This document shows positions 52,041 through 60,802 of a DNA stretch of 64,000 nucleotides, piece after piece. The notes under the pieces are model-generated. The model saw nothing but the letters and a program-made list of their open reading frames with translations. It searched no databases and was not told where the DNA came from. Source of the stretch: Nannocystis punicea (GTDB lineage Bacteria > Myxococcota_A > Polyangia > Nannocystales > Nannocystaceae); NCBI RefSeq assembly GCF_026965555.1, contig NZ_CP114040.1, positions 11,982,001-12,046,000 of the forward strand, in the 5' to 3' direction. Position numbers and translations under genes: made by a program. The first letter of the stretch is position 1; each line of letters opens with the position of its first letter.

Positions 52041-53348
52041 ATGGCTTCGGAACTGCAACGAACGGCCCGCCCCCTCGCCCGCGAGAGCCTCGGCGCGATC
52101 GCCCTCTTGCTCTTCAGCGCCCCGGCCCTGGTCTTCGGCATCTTCCTGACCGCCCTCAAGCTGCGCACCGAGCACCGCTGCGACGGCTTCATGGCCAACG
52201 CTTGCAGCACCGGCTGCGGCATCGCCCTCTCCGACCCCTGGTCGCTCGTCTTCGGCGTCCCGCTCTCGGCCTACGCCACCGCCTATTACGCGGTCCTCGT
52301 GCTGCTCGCCGCATTCGTCGGTCTGTGGCCGACCACCTTCGTCGCCCCCGCGCGACTGCCATTATTATTACTCGGCCTCGGCGGCCTCGGCGTCTCGCTC
52401 GTGCTCGGCCTCTACCTCTCGTTCGGCCTCGGCAGCTGGTGCGAGCTGTGCACCCTGCTCTACCTCGCCAACCTCGGCGTCTTCCTCGCCGCCTGGTTGC
52501 TCGCGCCCGAGGGCCTCGTGCCCACCCTCCTCCGCGGCTGGCGACGCATCGAGCTGGTCGGCCTCACGATCATCACGGTCACCGTCGCCGCCTTCCTCTC
52601 GCTCGTCCTGGTCCAGCGGCGGATCTACAACGAAGCCGCCGCCGCCGCCGCCCGCGACCGGGCCCAGTTCACCAGCCTCACCTGCTCCGAAGAGCAGATC
52701 CGCGCCCTCCCGCCGACCCGCCTCGCCTTGCCCGCCGCCGGCGACACCGAGGTCGTCGCCGCCGTCTTCATCGACCTCGCCTGCGCCCACTGTCGCAAGG
52801 AGCTCGGCTTCTGGCGCGACTACCAGCGCGGCCTCGATCCCCAGCCCGCGCGGCCCCGCGATCGCAAGTCGCGGCCGCGTCCTGGCCTGCGGGTCGAGTT
52901 CTTCCACTTCTCCGCCGACCCCGCCTGCGGCTCGCTCGACAGCCCCGCGCTCCAGCGCAACCAGTCGTGCAACGCCGCGATCGCCCTCGAGTGCATGCAC
53001 ACCCTCGCCCCCGACCCCGAAGATCCGCTGCGCCACGCCGAGCGCCTGTTCGCCCTCCAGGACGGCCCCGAGCCGTTCTTCGCCCTCGGCCGCCTCGCCG
53101 GGCTCGAGGCCGAGGTCCCCGGCCTGCTCGCGTGCATGGACACCGCCGCCCCGCTCCAGCGCGTGCGTCGGCACATCGCCTTCGGCGTGCAGGCCGGCCT
53201 GGACGCCCCGCCCTCCACCTTGCTCGTCCCCTTCGCCGACGGCCGCCCGCACGGCCGTCCGGTCGCCTTCCGCGGCGGCGGCAAGTCGCTCGAGTTCGTC
53301 GACAACGCGGTCGCGGAGGCCCGAGTCAGGAGCCGCAGCGATGACTGA
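52041..53348 (+). CDS. Vitamin K epoxide reductase (VKOR) fused to a DsbA/thioredoxin domain
   Basis: 435 residues from ATG at 52041. Residues 20-165 are the four-helix VKOR domain: Cys residues in CDGFMANACSTGCGIALSDP and the redox CxxC in SWCELCTLLY (near 133-136). A fifth helix (LVGLTIITVTVAAFLSLVLV) leads to a periplasmic thioredoxin-like domain with CxxC in FIDLACAHCRKE (Cys248/251) and further Cys residues (DPACGSLDS; NQSCNAA; ALECMHT). The enzyme reoxidises its own thioredoxin domain and passes electrons to quinone, making disulfides in exported proteins. This fits the Cys-rich proteins encoded downstream. It overlaps the next gene by 8 bp. Confidence 0.92.
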   Translation: MASELQRTARPLARESLGAIALLLFSAPALVFGIFLTALKLRTEHRCDGFMANACSTGCGIALSDPWSLVFGVPLSAYATAYYAVLVLLAAFVGLWPTTFVAPARLPLLLLGLGGLGVSLVLGLYLSFGLGSWCELCTLLYLANLGVFLAAWLLAPEGLVPTLLRGWRRIELVGLTIITVTVAAFLSLVLVQRRIYNEAAAAAARDRAQFTSLTCSEEQIRALPPTRLALPAAGDTEVVAAVFIDLACAHCRKELGFWRDYQRGLDPQPARPRDRKSRPRPGLRVEFFHFSADPACGSLDSPALQRNQSCNAAIALECMHTLAPDPEDPLRHAERLFALQDGPEPFFALGRLAGLEAEVPGLLACMDTAAPLQRVRRHIAFGVQAGLDAPPSTLLVPFADGRPHGRPVAFRGGGKSLEFVDNAVAEARVRSRSDD

Positions 53349-54399
53349 CAGCACCCCGCCGGTCCGCGTGACCGAGGCCGACCGCACCGCCACCGCGCTG
53401 GTCTACGGCCTCTTCTTCGCCATGAGCGCCTTCATCGCCCTCAGCCTCTACATCGGCGCCAACTTCCTCGCCCCGCGCGTCCAGGCGCCCGGCGGGCCGA
53501 CCCGGGGCTGCCGCGACGACCTCGCCGACCAGTGCGCCGAGGGCGAGGTGTGCGAGGACAGCGTCTGCGTCCCCGACCCGCGGGCGATCGACTGCCCCGA
53601 GGGTGCCCCGTGCGGCGCCTGCACCTGCATCTACCCCATGACCTGCGGCGACGAGCAGGTCTGCCGCAGCCGGCCGCCGCCGCCGCGCACCTGTTCGCCG
53701 CGGGCCGCCGAGTTCGTCGAGGAGATGCTGGCCTATCAGGTCCAGTGTGTCGCCAACGCCGGCGGCCAGGAGCTGTCGAGCTGTCCGACCACCAACGTCA
53801 AGGACTTCCTGCTCTCGCACGAGAAGTTCGACGCCCTCCTGCAGGAGTTCCCGAACGGCCTCGTGTTCCTGTTCCCCAACGGCCAGCCGGTCGTCGCCGG
53901 CCTCGAGTCCGAGGCGCAGCAGAACTGGCCCGACGAGGCCACGCGGAGGTTCTACAGCGCCGCCATCGCCGACAAGGCCAGGTCCTTGCTCGCCGCCCAG
54001 CACGTCGTCATCGTCGGCCGCGCCAGCAAGGGCAACACCGCCACCAGCTTCGCCTACGCCCAGGCCCGGGTCCGCTTCGCCCGCAACGCCGTCCTCGACG
54101 CCCTCACGCGCACCCCCGTCGAGCGGGGCGAGCTGTCGAAGAAGCTGATCGAGTTCGCTCTCGGCGCCGAGCGGCCGCTGACCCTCGAGTTCTTCCTCCT
54201 CAACCAGCTGCCGGTCGTCTCGTGGAACGCCGACTCCCGGCGCCAGCTGTCGCGCGTCCTCGAGAGCGCCCGCAACAACGTCCCGCCCGGCAAGACCGAC
54301 CGCAAGGCCGTCGAGGACCTGATCAACCGCTCGGTCGCAGTGTTCGCCATCCCGCCCGAATGCGTCGCCGCGGCTGGCAGACACCCCGGAGCACCATGA
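53341..54399 (+). CDS. Cys-rich envelope protein with possible OmpA-like C-terminal region
   Basis: 352 residues. An uncleaved N-terminal anchor (ALVYGLFFAMSAFIALSLYIG) precedes a periplasmic Cys-rich segment (residues 55-120; CRDDLADQCAEGEVCEDSVC, CPEGAPCGACTCIYPMTC) and a globular domain with VFLFPNGQPVVAGLESEAQQ and VVIVGRASKGNTATSFAYAQARVRF. The last stretch resembles the OmpA peptidoglycan-binding pattern (G-A/Y-x-x-x-x-N/Y-x-x-L/A-x-x-R), but I would not assert it. The gene overlaps the VKOR stop, so it is a probable client of that oxidation system. Exact role unknown. Confidence 0.75.
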   Translation: MTDSTPPVRVTEADRTATALVYGLFFAMSAFIALSLYIGANFLAPRVQAPGGPTRGCRDDLADQCAEGEVCEDSVCVPDPRAIDCPEGAPCGACTCIYPMTCGDEQVCRSRPPPPRTCSPRAAEFVEEMLAYQVQCVANAGGQELSSCPTTNVKDFLLSHEKFDALLQEFPNGLVFLFPNGQPVVAGLESEAQQNWPDEATRRFYSAAIADKARSLLAAQHVVIVGRASKGNTATSFAYAQARVRFARNAVLDALTRTPVERGELSKKLIEFALGAERPLTLEFFLLNQLPVVSWNADSRRQLSRVLESARNNVPPGKTDRKAVEDLINRSVAVFAIPPECVAAAGRHPGAP

Positions 54400-54705
54400 C
54401 CCTGAGAACATGCTCCCAAGGACATCCCCGAGCGGACACCCGAGCCCGCTCCCGGCACGCACTCACGGTCGCAAGCCCGTCGCGGAGCGATCGGCTGTTC
54501 TATGCCCATGTTCGCCGTCGCGTCCGAATGCGTCGAGGACACGCCCGGACGGACACCCGAGTCCGCTCGCAGCGCGCGATCCCTCCCCGCCCCTGGCGAT
54601 CGCCTCGCCGCGATCCGCGGGCGCTCCGGAGCCTTGCGACGGCAAGAACATGCTCTCGAGGACATGCCCGAACAGACACCCGAATCCGCTCCGGATCCAG
54701 CCTGA
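54395..54705. repeat. Three ~122-bp tandem copies carrying palindrome ladders
   Basis: Copies at about 54402, 54528 and 54649 share a core like aggacatgcccgaacggaca followed by cccga(g/a)tccgctc. The first is a full ladder (CATG 54395, CATG 54409, CATC 54423, CACC 54437), each node 14 bases on. The repeats make up the 397-base gap between the Cys-rich protein and the TlpA-like gene. Confidence 0.7.
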
Positions 54706-54796
54706 CCGTTCGGACAGCCTCCTGGGCGCCTCCCCCCACGACCAGTCCGCTCCGCGTCCACGTACGCAGGCGCATCCTCGCGCCGCAGGGGGCCTC

Positions 54797-55762
54797 ATGA
54801 CCGATCCGACAGGCGCTTCGGGACATCTCGCTTTCACAAAGATTTCGCCGCGCGTCGTCGCCTTCGGCGGCGGAGCCCTGCTCGCGCTGTTTCTCGGCCT
54901 CGGCCTGTGGGCGTTGCAAGATCCACCGTTCGACGCGCCCGAGACGTCGCCACCCGAGACCCGCGCCCCGTTGTCCGACGCGCCCGAGCCGCCTCCCCCC
55001 GTCCCCGAGCAGCCGTCCGAGGTCGTCGAACAACAGCCCGAGCCCCATCCCGTCGCGCCGGCGAGCGCGAACCCGGTCGTGATCAAGCCGGCGCGCGAGC
55101 TCAACAAATTGCTCGCGCAACGGTTTCAGTTCACGCGTCACGACGGCGCCCCTGCCTTCGCCCACCTGCGCAGCGCGCTGGGGCCCGAGCGGGCCGTCAC
55201 CGTGCTCAACGTGTGGGCCCCGTACTGCGAGCCGTGCAAGCGCGAGTTCCCGGCCTTCCGCGCCTTGCAGGCGGGTTGGGGGTCCGACGTGCGCTTCATG
55301 CCGATCCAGCTCGGCGAGGGCGAGCCGGGCCCGCTCGCCGACATCATGCCGATCGCGGCGCATCACCTCCTCGACTTCGTGCCCGGGGGCGCGGTCCAGA
55401 GCACCCTCGCCGAGCTCGGCCTCCTCCCGACGAACGCACCGATCCCGATCACCCTCGTGCTCGACTGTCGCCACCAGCTGCGATTCCTGTCCGCGCAGGA
55501 GATCACCGACATGCAGGAATTCGAGCGGCTCATCGGCGAATTGCGGCGCGAGCTCGACACTGCCGCCTGTCGACCTGTCGCCGCGCCGGCCGGCCCGCAA
55601 GCGATCGCCCACTGCGGCGACGGCAAGTGCGAGCCGCTCGGCGCCGGCGAGGACTGCCTGTCGTGCCCGGCAGATTGCGGCTGCAAGCCCGGCCAGCTGT
55701 GCGCGACGCAAGCCGGCGCCCGGGACAAGCTTGGTCACGTATGCATGGATGAGTTACAGTGA
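54797..55762 (+). CDS. TlpA/thioredoxin-like anchored thiol-disulfide protein
   Basis: 321 residues from ATG at 54797 (GGGGG-type ribosome site just upstream). One membrane anchor (VVAFGGGALLALFLGLGLWAL), a Pro/Glu-rich linker (50-95), then a thioredoxin fold: VLNVWAPYCEPCKREFPAFRAL with the CxxC of YCEPC, IPITLVLDCRHQLRFL with the cis-Pro region. A C-terminal Cys-rich tail (CGDGKCEPLGAGEDC; CPADCGCKPGQLC) resembles DUF4215-like repeats. It probably reduces or shuffles disulfides in the periplasm and complements the VKOR-DsbA protein encoded 1.5 kb upstream. Its stop overlaps the next start (GTGA). Confidence 0.88.
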   Translation: MTDPTGASGHLAFTKISPRVVAFGGGALLALFLGLGLWALQDPPFDAPETSPPETRAPLSDAPEPPPPVPEQPSEVVEQQPEPHPVAPASANPVVIKPARELNKLLAQRFQFTRHDGAPAFAHLRSALGPERAVTVLNVWAPYCEPCKREFPAFRALQAGWGSDVRFMPIQLGEGEPGPLADIMPIAAHHLLDFVPGGAVQSTLAELGLLPTNAPIPITLVLDCRHQLRFLSAQEITDMQEFERLIGELRRELDTAACRPVAAPAGPQAIAHCGDGKCEPLGAGEDCLSCPADCGCKPGQLCATQAGARDKLGHVCMDELQ

Positions 55763-57303
55763 GCACCGTCATGCGCTCCTCGCAATTCCTCAGCGCGCTC
55801 CTCGGCGTCAGCGTCCTCCTCGCCTCGCTGCCGGCGAGCGCGATGCAAGCCGGAGCGCCGGCCGCGAGCGCGCCTGCGGCCGCCTCGGTCGCCGAGGAGG
55901 ACGCCGAGGCCAAGCAACTGTTCGGGGCCCGCAAGTATCCCGAGGCCGCCGTCGCCTTCGAGCAATTGTTCGCCGCCTCGCCCGCCCCGAAGCACCTGTT
56001 CAACGCCGCCATGGCGCGCGAGCTCGCCGGCCACGAGGGTCACGCCTATCTGCTGCTGCGCCGCTACCTCGCGCTGCCCGGGCTGCAGTCCGCCGAGCTC
56101 GAGCGCGCCGAGGATCGGCTCGCGGCCCTGCAGCGGCGCACCGCCGCCGTGCGGATCGATCTCCAGCCCGCCGACCTGTCCGCCCGCGGCCTCCAGCTCA
56201 CCGTCGAGCGCGGCCCGTCGAGCGGCGCCAACGACGTCGGTCGCGCCCCCCTCGTCCTCGCCGGCGACCTCCTGGTCCTCCTCGCGGTCGCCGATGCACC
56301 TGGCTCATACGACATGTTCCTCGAGCAAGGTCCGTGGATCGTCGCCGCCCGGGCCGACGGCCACGAGCCCGCGCGGCAGGAGCTGGCTGTCGCCGGCAAT
56401 CAGGCCCAGGTCGCGCTCACCCTCGCGGCCAGCGCCCCGCCGGAGACCCCGGTCGCCTTCACCCTCGGCCCGGCCGACCTCGCCGGCCCCGTCGAGCTCA
56501 CCCTCACCCGCGACGGCGGCCAGCCGACCCACGAGTCCGTCACGCGCCCCACCGGCGCCTGGATGCTCGCCCCCGGCACGTACCGTCTCAGCCTCCGCGC
56601 CGCAGGGTACGCCCCGCTCGACCGCACCTTCACCGTCGACGCGCAGCCGCTCACCCTCGACCTCGTCCTCCGGCCCGAGGCCGCCACAACACCAGTCCCG
56701 CCCGCTCGGCGACCGCCGCCGAGCGCATGGGTCGTCGGCCTGGGCGCAGGTGCCGGCACGAGCGTCGTCGTCGGCGCAGTCTTGCTCGGCGTCGGCGGCT
56801 CGGGGTGGTCGACCACCCTCGATCGCTACGGTCAATACGCCGGCGACGACGCCATCAATTGGCACACCGCCAGCAGCAACCTCTTCAGGTCGTGGACCCT
56901 CTACGGCGCCGGCGCCGGCCTCCTCGGCAGCGGCGTCGGCCTCGGCCTCGGGGCCGTCGGCATGCACTTCGCCCCGCGCATGAAGAACCCGCGGCACCTG
57001 TGGGCCGCAGGTGCCGGCATCGGGGCCGCGCTCGCCATCGCCGGCGGCCTCCTCGTCGGCCGCGCCGGCCTCGGCCTGCAGGCCACGCAATGGGCCCACG
57101 CCGACCGCTTCGCCGCCCTCGACGCCAGCGTCACCGACGCCTACGCCGGCAAGAATCACCACATCGGCCTCAGCGCCGCCCTCCTCGGCTTCGGCGCCGG
57201 CCTCGGCCTCGCCAGCGTCCTCGGCCTCGTCCGCAAACCCGCCCCGCGCAAGACCACCCTCGTCCCCACCGGCACCGGCCTCCTGGTCACCGGCCGCTTC
57301 TAG
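55759..57303 (+). CDS. Secreted TPR/PEGA-like membrane protein
   Basis: 514 residues from GTG at 55759 (an ATG at 55771 is an alternative). A signal peptide (FLSALLGVSVLLASLPASAM) is followed by a TPR-like segment (AKQLFGARKYPEAAVAFEQLF ... HLFNAAMARELAGHEGHAYL), the usual start of myxobacterial PEGA-domain proteins. Beta-rich stretches follow (WMLAPGTYRLSLRAAGYAPL is PEGA-like). The last third has three Gly-rich hydrophobic helices (VVGLGAGAGTSVVVGAVLLG; LGSGVGLGLGAVGMHF; AAGAGIGAALAIAGGLLVG). Such proteins are thought to bind sugars or cell-wall material. It is the fourth gene of the thiol-redox operon. One palindrome unit is at 56299-56316. Confidence 0.82.
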   Translation: MSTVMRSSQFLSALLGVSVLLASLPASAMQAGAPAASAPAAASVAEEDAEAKQLFGARKYPEAAVAFEQLFAASPAPKHLFNAAMARELAGHEGHAYLLLRRYLALPGLQSAELERAEDRLAALQRRTAAVRIDLQPADLSARGLQLTVERGPSSGANDVGRAPLVLAGDLLVLLAVADAPGSYDMFLEQGPWIVAARADGHEPARQELAVAGNQAQVALTLAASAPPETPVAFTLGPADLAGPVELTLTRDGGQPTHESVTRPTGAWMLAPGTYRLSLRAAGYAPLDRTFTVDAQPLTLDLVLRPEAATTPVPPARRPPPSAWVVGLGAGAGTSVVVGAVLLGVGGSGWSTTLDRYGQYAGDDAINWHTASSNLFRSWTLYGAGAGLLGSGVGLGLGAVGMHFAPRMKNPRHLWAAGAGIGAALAIAGGLLVGRAGLGLQATQWAHADRFAALDASVTDAYAGKNHHIGLSAALLGFGAGLGLASVLGLVRKPAPRKTTLVPTGTGLLVTGRF

Positions 57304-57304
57304 C

Positions 57305-57481
57305 GCCGCCGTTCCCCGCACCGCTCTCATGCGAATCGCGCTCGAACGCCCTCAATTCCGGAACGCTGCCGTTCCCCGCACCGCTCTCATGCGAATCGCG
57401 CCCGAACGCCCTCAATTCCGGAACGCTGCCGTTCCCCGCACCGCTCTCATGCGAATCGCGCCCGAACGCCCTCAATTCCGG
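57305..57481. repeat. Three near-identical 60-bp tandem repeats
   Basis: The unit gccgttccccgcaccgctct followed by catgcgaatcgcgcccgaac and gccctcaattccggaacgct repeats exactly every 60 bases; the first copy differs by one base (ctcgaac). It starts four bases after the stop of the TPR/PEGA-like gene. The near identity of the copies points to a recent duplication. Confidence 0.95.
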
Positions 57482-57570
57482 TCGAGCCGCTCGTCGCCTC
57501 GAAGACCCCGCCGCCGAGGCCTCCGGTTCCGCGCGCCCGGCCCTTCGTCCACCGCCTCTCAGGACGTCCC

Positions 57571-58743
57571 ATGCTGACCCGCACCCTGTTCGCCCTCGTC
57601 CTCCTCTCGAAGCCCTTCGTCTGCGTCCCCCAGGCCAAGGAGGCCGCGAGCGACGCCGGCACCACGACGGACACCAGCACCGGCACCACGACGACCACGG
57701 GCGACATCGACACCACGGATTCGACCGTCACCACCTCGACCGAGACCACCGGTGTTCCGGCCATGTGCGGCAACGGAGAGGTCGAGGGCGGCGAGGAGTG
57801 CGACGACGGCAACGACGACAACACCGACGCCTGCCTCATCAACTGCATCGATGCCTTCTGCGGCGACGACTTCGTCCAGGCCGGCGTCGAGGAGTGCGAC
57901 GACGGCGACCAGCTCGACACCAACGACTGCACCGCTGCCTGCAAGAAGCCCTACTGCGGCGACGGATTCGAGCACGAGGGCGTCGAGGAGTGCGACGACG
58001 GCAACGACGTCGACACTGACGACTGCACCAGCGATTGCAAGGCTCCTGTCTGCGGCGACGGCATCCTCACCGGCACCGAGCTCTGCGACGACGGCCCCGC
58101 CAACCTCCCCAAGGAGACCGCCCAGCCCACCGACTGCACCACCGACTGCCGCCCCGCCTGCGGCGACGGCACCGTCAGCACCAGCGAGGAGTGCGACGAC
58201 ATGAACGACGCCCTCGGCGACGGCTGCACCCCCACCTGCGAGCACGAGTACCTGATGTTCGCCACCAAGGAGGTCTTCTCCGCCAACCTCGGCGGAGTCG
58301 CCGGCGCCGACCAGAACTGCCAATCCGCCGCCACCGCCGCCAACCTCCCCGGCACCTACGTCGCGTGGATCAGCATCGAAGGCGCCGACGCTTCCGCCGA
58401 TCTCCCCGCGGGCGAGCCCCTGTTCCGCCTGGACGGCCTACCCATCGTCACGACCGCGTCCGATCTCCACAAAGGCGGCGCCACGACGCTGATGAACCCC
58501 ATCAACCTCGCCGAGGACGGCAGCCCCGTCGAAGGCTACGCCTGGACCGGGACCAGTTTTACTGGCCAGGCATCCGGCAGTGACTGCACTGGTTGGACGA
58601 TGAGCAATATGACGATTGCCACCATCGGAAACAGCAACAGTTCAACATCTACCTGGACCAATGATTCGGGCCCGGACCCTTTCACTCAGGTGCAGTGCAT
58701 TGCAACCAATCGTCTGTTTTGCTTCCGCAAGCTCGAGCCCTAG
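57571..58743 (+). CDS. Secreted DUF4215-type Cys-rich protein with C-terminal DUF1554-like domain
   Basis: 390 residues, ATG at 57571 with AGGA ten bases upstream. Signal segment MLTRTLFALVLLSKPFVCV (Cys at 18, possibly a lipobox) and a Thr/Ser/Asp linker precede five repeats of about 35 residues: CGNGEVEGGEECDDGNDDNT, FCGDDFVQAGVEECDDGD, YCGDGFEHEGVEECDDGND, VCGDGILTGTELCDDG, ACGDGTVSTSEECDDMND. These are myxobacterial disulfide (DUF4215) repeats. The C-terminal domain (FATKEVFSANLGGVAGADQN; GTYVAWISIEG; CIATNRLFCFRK) resembles the DUF1554/collagen-type lectin-like fold. Likely a surface adhesin. Its many disulfides fit the nearby VKOR/TlpA operon. The 3' codons (58550-58740) are less GC-rich than the rest. 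Confidence 0.87.
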   Translation: MLTRTLFALVLLSKPFVCVPQAKEAASDAGTTTDTSTGTTTTTGDIDTTDSTVTTSTETTGVPAMCGNGEVEGGEECDDGNDDNTDACLINCIDAFCGDDFVQAGVEECDDGDQLDTNDCTAACKKPYCGDGFEHEGVEECDDGNDVDTDDCTSDCKAPVCGDGILTGTELCDDGPANLPKETAQPTDCTTDCRPACGDGTVSTSEECDDMNDALGDGCTPTCEHEYLMFATKEVFSANLGGVAGADQNCQSAATAANLPGTYVAWISIEGADASADLPAGEPLFRLDGLPIVTTASDLHKGGATTLMNPINLAEDGSPVEGYAWTGTSFTGQASGSDCTGWTMSNMTIATIGNSNSSTSTWTNDSGPDPFTQVQCIATNRLFCFRKLEP

Positions 58744-58890
58744 GCAGACATCGGGTGACCGACTGACATAGAAGCAAAGCCTTTCACATGATGGACGGCG
58801 CATCGCCTGTCGATCGCCGTGGCTGCACTCGCGGGCTCGCGCCGTCGCGTGCCCGCCGCGGAGCGGGAACCGAGTGTCTCCGCCCGCCCC

Positions 58891-58904
58891 CCAACTGCAG
58901 TTGG
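58891..58904. promoter_or_regulatory. Perfect CCAACTGCAGTTGG palindrome upstream of a kinase gene
   Basis: A 14-bp perfect palindrome 66 bases before the kinase ATG at 58970, in a 226-base spacer with no gene. A one-mismatch copy is at 51925-51938. It may be an operator; no regulator gene is adjacent. Confidence 0.4.
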
Positions 58905-58969
58905 CGAGAAAGCACAAGTTGCCCGCCATATCCCCCTACCGACAACGATGCTAGATCGTCGATGAGGCC

Positions 58970-60802
58970 ATGTCCGGCACTGCCAAGCTCGTCACGAACC
59001 TCGTCGGCGCCCGTTTGGGCGACCGTTACGTGCTCGAGGAGAAGATCGGCGCCGGCGGTTTCGCGGTGGTGTATCGCTCGCTAGACACGCGGATCCACAA
59101 GCAGGTCGCCATCAAGGTGCTCGACCGGGCCAAGGTGCAGAACCTGCGCGACATCGCCCGGTTCCGCAACGAGGCTGCGATTGCGGCCTCCATCGACGAC
59201 GAGCACGTCATCAAGATCACCGATTACGGTGAAGAGGGCACGATCTTCTATTACGTGATGGAGCTGCTGCGCGGGCACACCTTGCGCAGCGTCCTCGGCA
59301 TGCACGAGCGGCTGCACTGGCAGCGCGCGTGCGACATCTGCGAGCAGGTCTGCTGCGCGCTCGAGCTGGCCCACGAGCGCACCATCATCCACCGCGACAT
59401 CAAGCCCGAGAACATCTTCGTCGAGTTTCGCCGCGGCGCCGAGAACGTCAAGCTGCTCGACCTGGGCATCGCCAAGGTGCTGCACGAGTGGGACGGCCTG
59501 ATCGGCAACCTCTCGACCACGGGCGACTTCATCGGCTCGCCGGCCTACATGGCCCCGGAGCAGGCCAAGGGCACCAAGCACTGCGACTCCCGGGTCGACC
59601 TCTACGCGCTCGGCGTGGTGCTCTACGAGCTCGTCACCGGCGCCGTCCCGTTCCGCGGCGAGTCGGCGTGGGAGACGATGCTGCTGCACGTCGAGCAGCC
59701 GCCGCCGCCGCTGGCCCGGCGCGCGCCGGGGGTCGAGTTCCCACCCGCGCTCGAGGCGGTCCTGCTGCGCGCGCTCGCCAAAGATCCAGCACGCCGATTC
59801 CAGACGGCCATCGACCTGCGCGACGCCCTCCGCGCGGTCCGCCTCAGCCAGCCGGCCGTCGCCTACGAGCCGCTGGTGTCGTCGTCCGGGCCGCTCAAGC
59901 AGTCCGGCGAATCGCCGGGTATCCGGGCCGAGCGCAGGCCGACCCCTCACCTGTCTCGAGGGCCAGCTGTTGCCATTGCCGCGCCGATGCCCTCTCCGGC
60001 CGCCGCACCGGAGACCGTGCCGACGCACCTCACGCCCGCGACCGCCCCGACGCGGACGCTGCTGCCGGCTCCCGCGGCTCCGCCCGTCGACGCGCTGCCG
60101 CTGCGCTGGCGCAGCCGGTTCTTCCTCGCGTACCTCACCGTCGGTTCGCTGGTCGCGACCTGCGCCACCAGCACCCTGGCCACAGTCACCCTGCAGCCCG
60201 ACGTGCTCGACCGCTTCCAGCGACCGCACCCGGTCGTGCACCTCGATCCGGACATGCTCGACGACGAGCCCGAGCCCCTGCTCCCGCCCCCGTCGGCACC
60301 CGCGCCCCGGCCTCCGCCCCCGCCCGCGCTCGCGTCGGCGAGCCGCGATTTGGGCTCGCCGTTCGACCACCTGCTCCTCGCGCCACCGGAGCCGTCCGCA
60401 CCGCCCGAGGCCGGGGGCACCGAGGAACGGGCCCGGCCCGAGCGTCCCGCCGCGCAGGCATCGTCCTCCGGCAAGTCCGCGAAGCCGACGAGAGCCGAAG
60501 GCGGCGAGGCCCCGGTCGCTCGCCGGCCGACGATGGCGACGATGGCACGTCGCGCCGCGCTGGTGATCAAGGAGGCCTGTCTGATCACCCCCTTCTCGCC
60601 GCTGAAGGAGGCGCAATACACGGTAACTTTTGAAATTCACCCGATCACCGGCGACATCGAAGGCGTCTCGGCCGCCGGCGACGTGCCGCCGCTGCGCCAG
60701 CCCGAATGCGTCAAGAGCCGCGCCAAGGCGCTCGTCAAGAGCTTCTCCGGCGCCTTCGACATGAAGCCCGAGTACCGCCATTCGTATACCGTCGTCCGCT
60801 GA
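58970..60802 (+). CDS. Membrane-anchored Ser/Thr protein kinase with periplasmic C-terminal domain
   Basis: 610 residues. Kinase domain at about 20-285: KIGAGGFAVVYRS, Lys in VAIKVLD, HRDIKPEN, LLDLGIAK (DLG in place of DFG, common in myxobacteria) and YMAPEQA. A Pro-rich juxtamembrane region leads to one membrane helix (FFLAYLTVGSLVATCATSTLA, about 383-403). Outside the membrane is a Pro-rich spacer and a C-terminal domain (ALVIKEACLITPFSPLKEAQ; YTVTFEIHPITGDIEGVSAA; CVKSRAKALVKSFSGAFDM). That tail has the form of AgmX/TonB-C-like adventurous-gliding domains, but I am not sure. The stop overlaps a downstream ATG (TGATG). Confidence 0.9.
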   Translation: MSGTAKLVTNLVGARLGDRYVLEEKIGAGGFAVVYRSLDTRIHKQVAIKVLDRAKVQNLRDIARFRNEAAIAASIDDEHVIKITDYGEEGTIFYYVMELLRGHTLRSVLGMHERLHWQRACDICEQVCCALELAHERTIIHRDIKPENIFVEFRRGAENVKLLDLGIAKVLHEWDGLIGNLSTTGDFIGSPAYMAPEQAKGTKHCDSRVDLYALGVVLYELVTGAVPFRGESAWETMLLHVEQPPPPLARRAPGVEFPPALEAVLLRALAKDPARRFQTAIDLRDALRAVRLSQPAVAYEPLVSSSGPLKQSGESPGIRAERRPTPHLSRGPAVAIAAPMPSPAAAPETVPTHLTPATAPTRTLLPAPAAPPVDALPLRWRSRFFLAYLTVGSLVATCATSTLATVTLQPDVLDRFQRPHPVVHLDPDMLDDEPEPLLPPPSAPAPRPPPPPALASASRDLGSPFDHLLLAPPEPSAPPEAGGTEERARPERPAAQASSSGKSAKPTRAEGGEAPVARRPTMATMARRAALVIKEACLITPFSPLKEAQYTVTFEIHPITGDIEGVSAAGDVPPLRQPECVKSRAKALVKSFSGAFDMKPEYRHSYTVVR

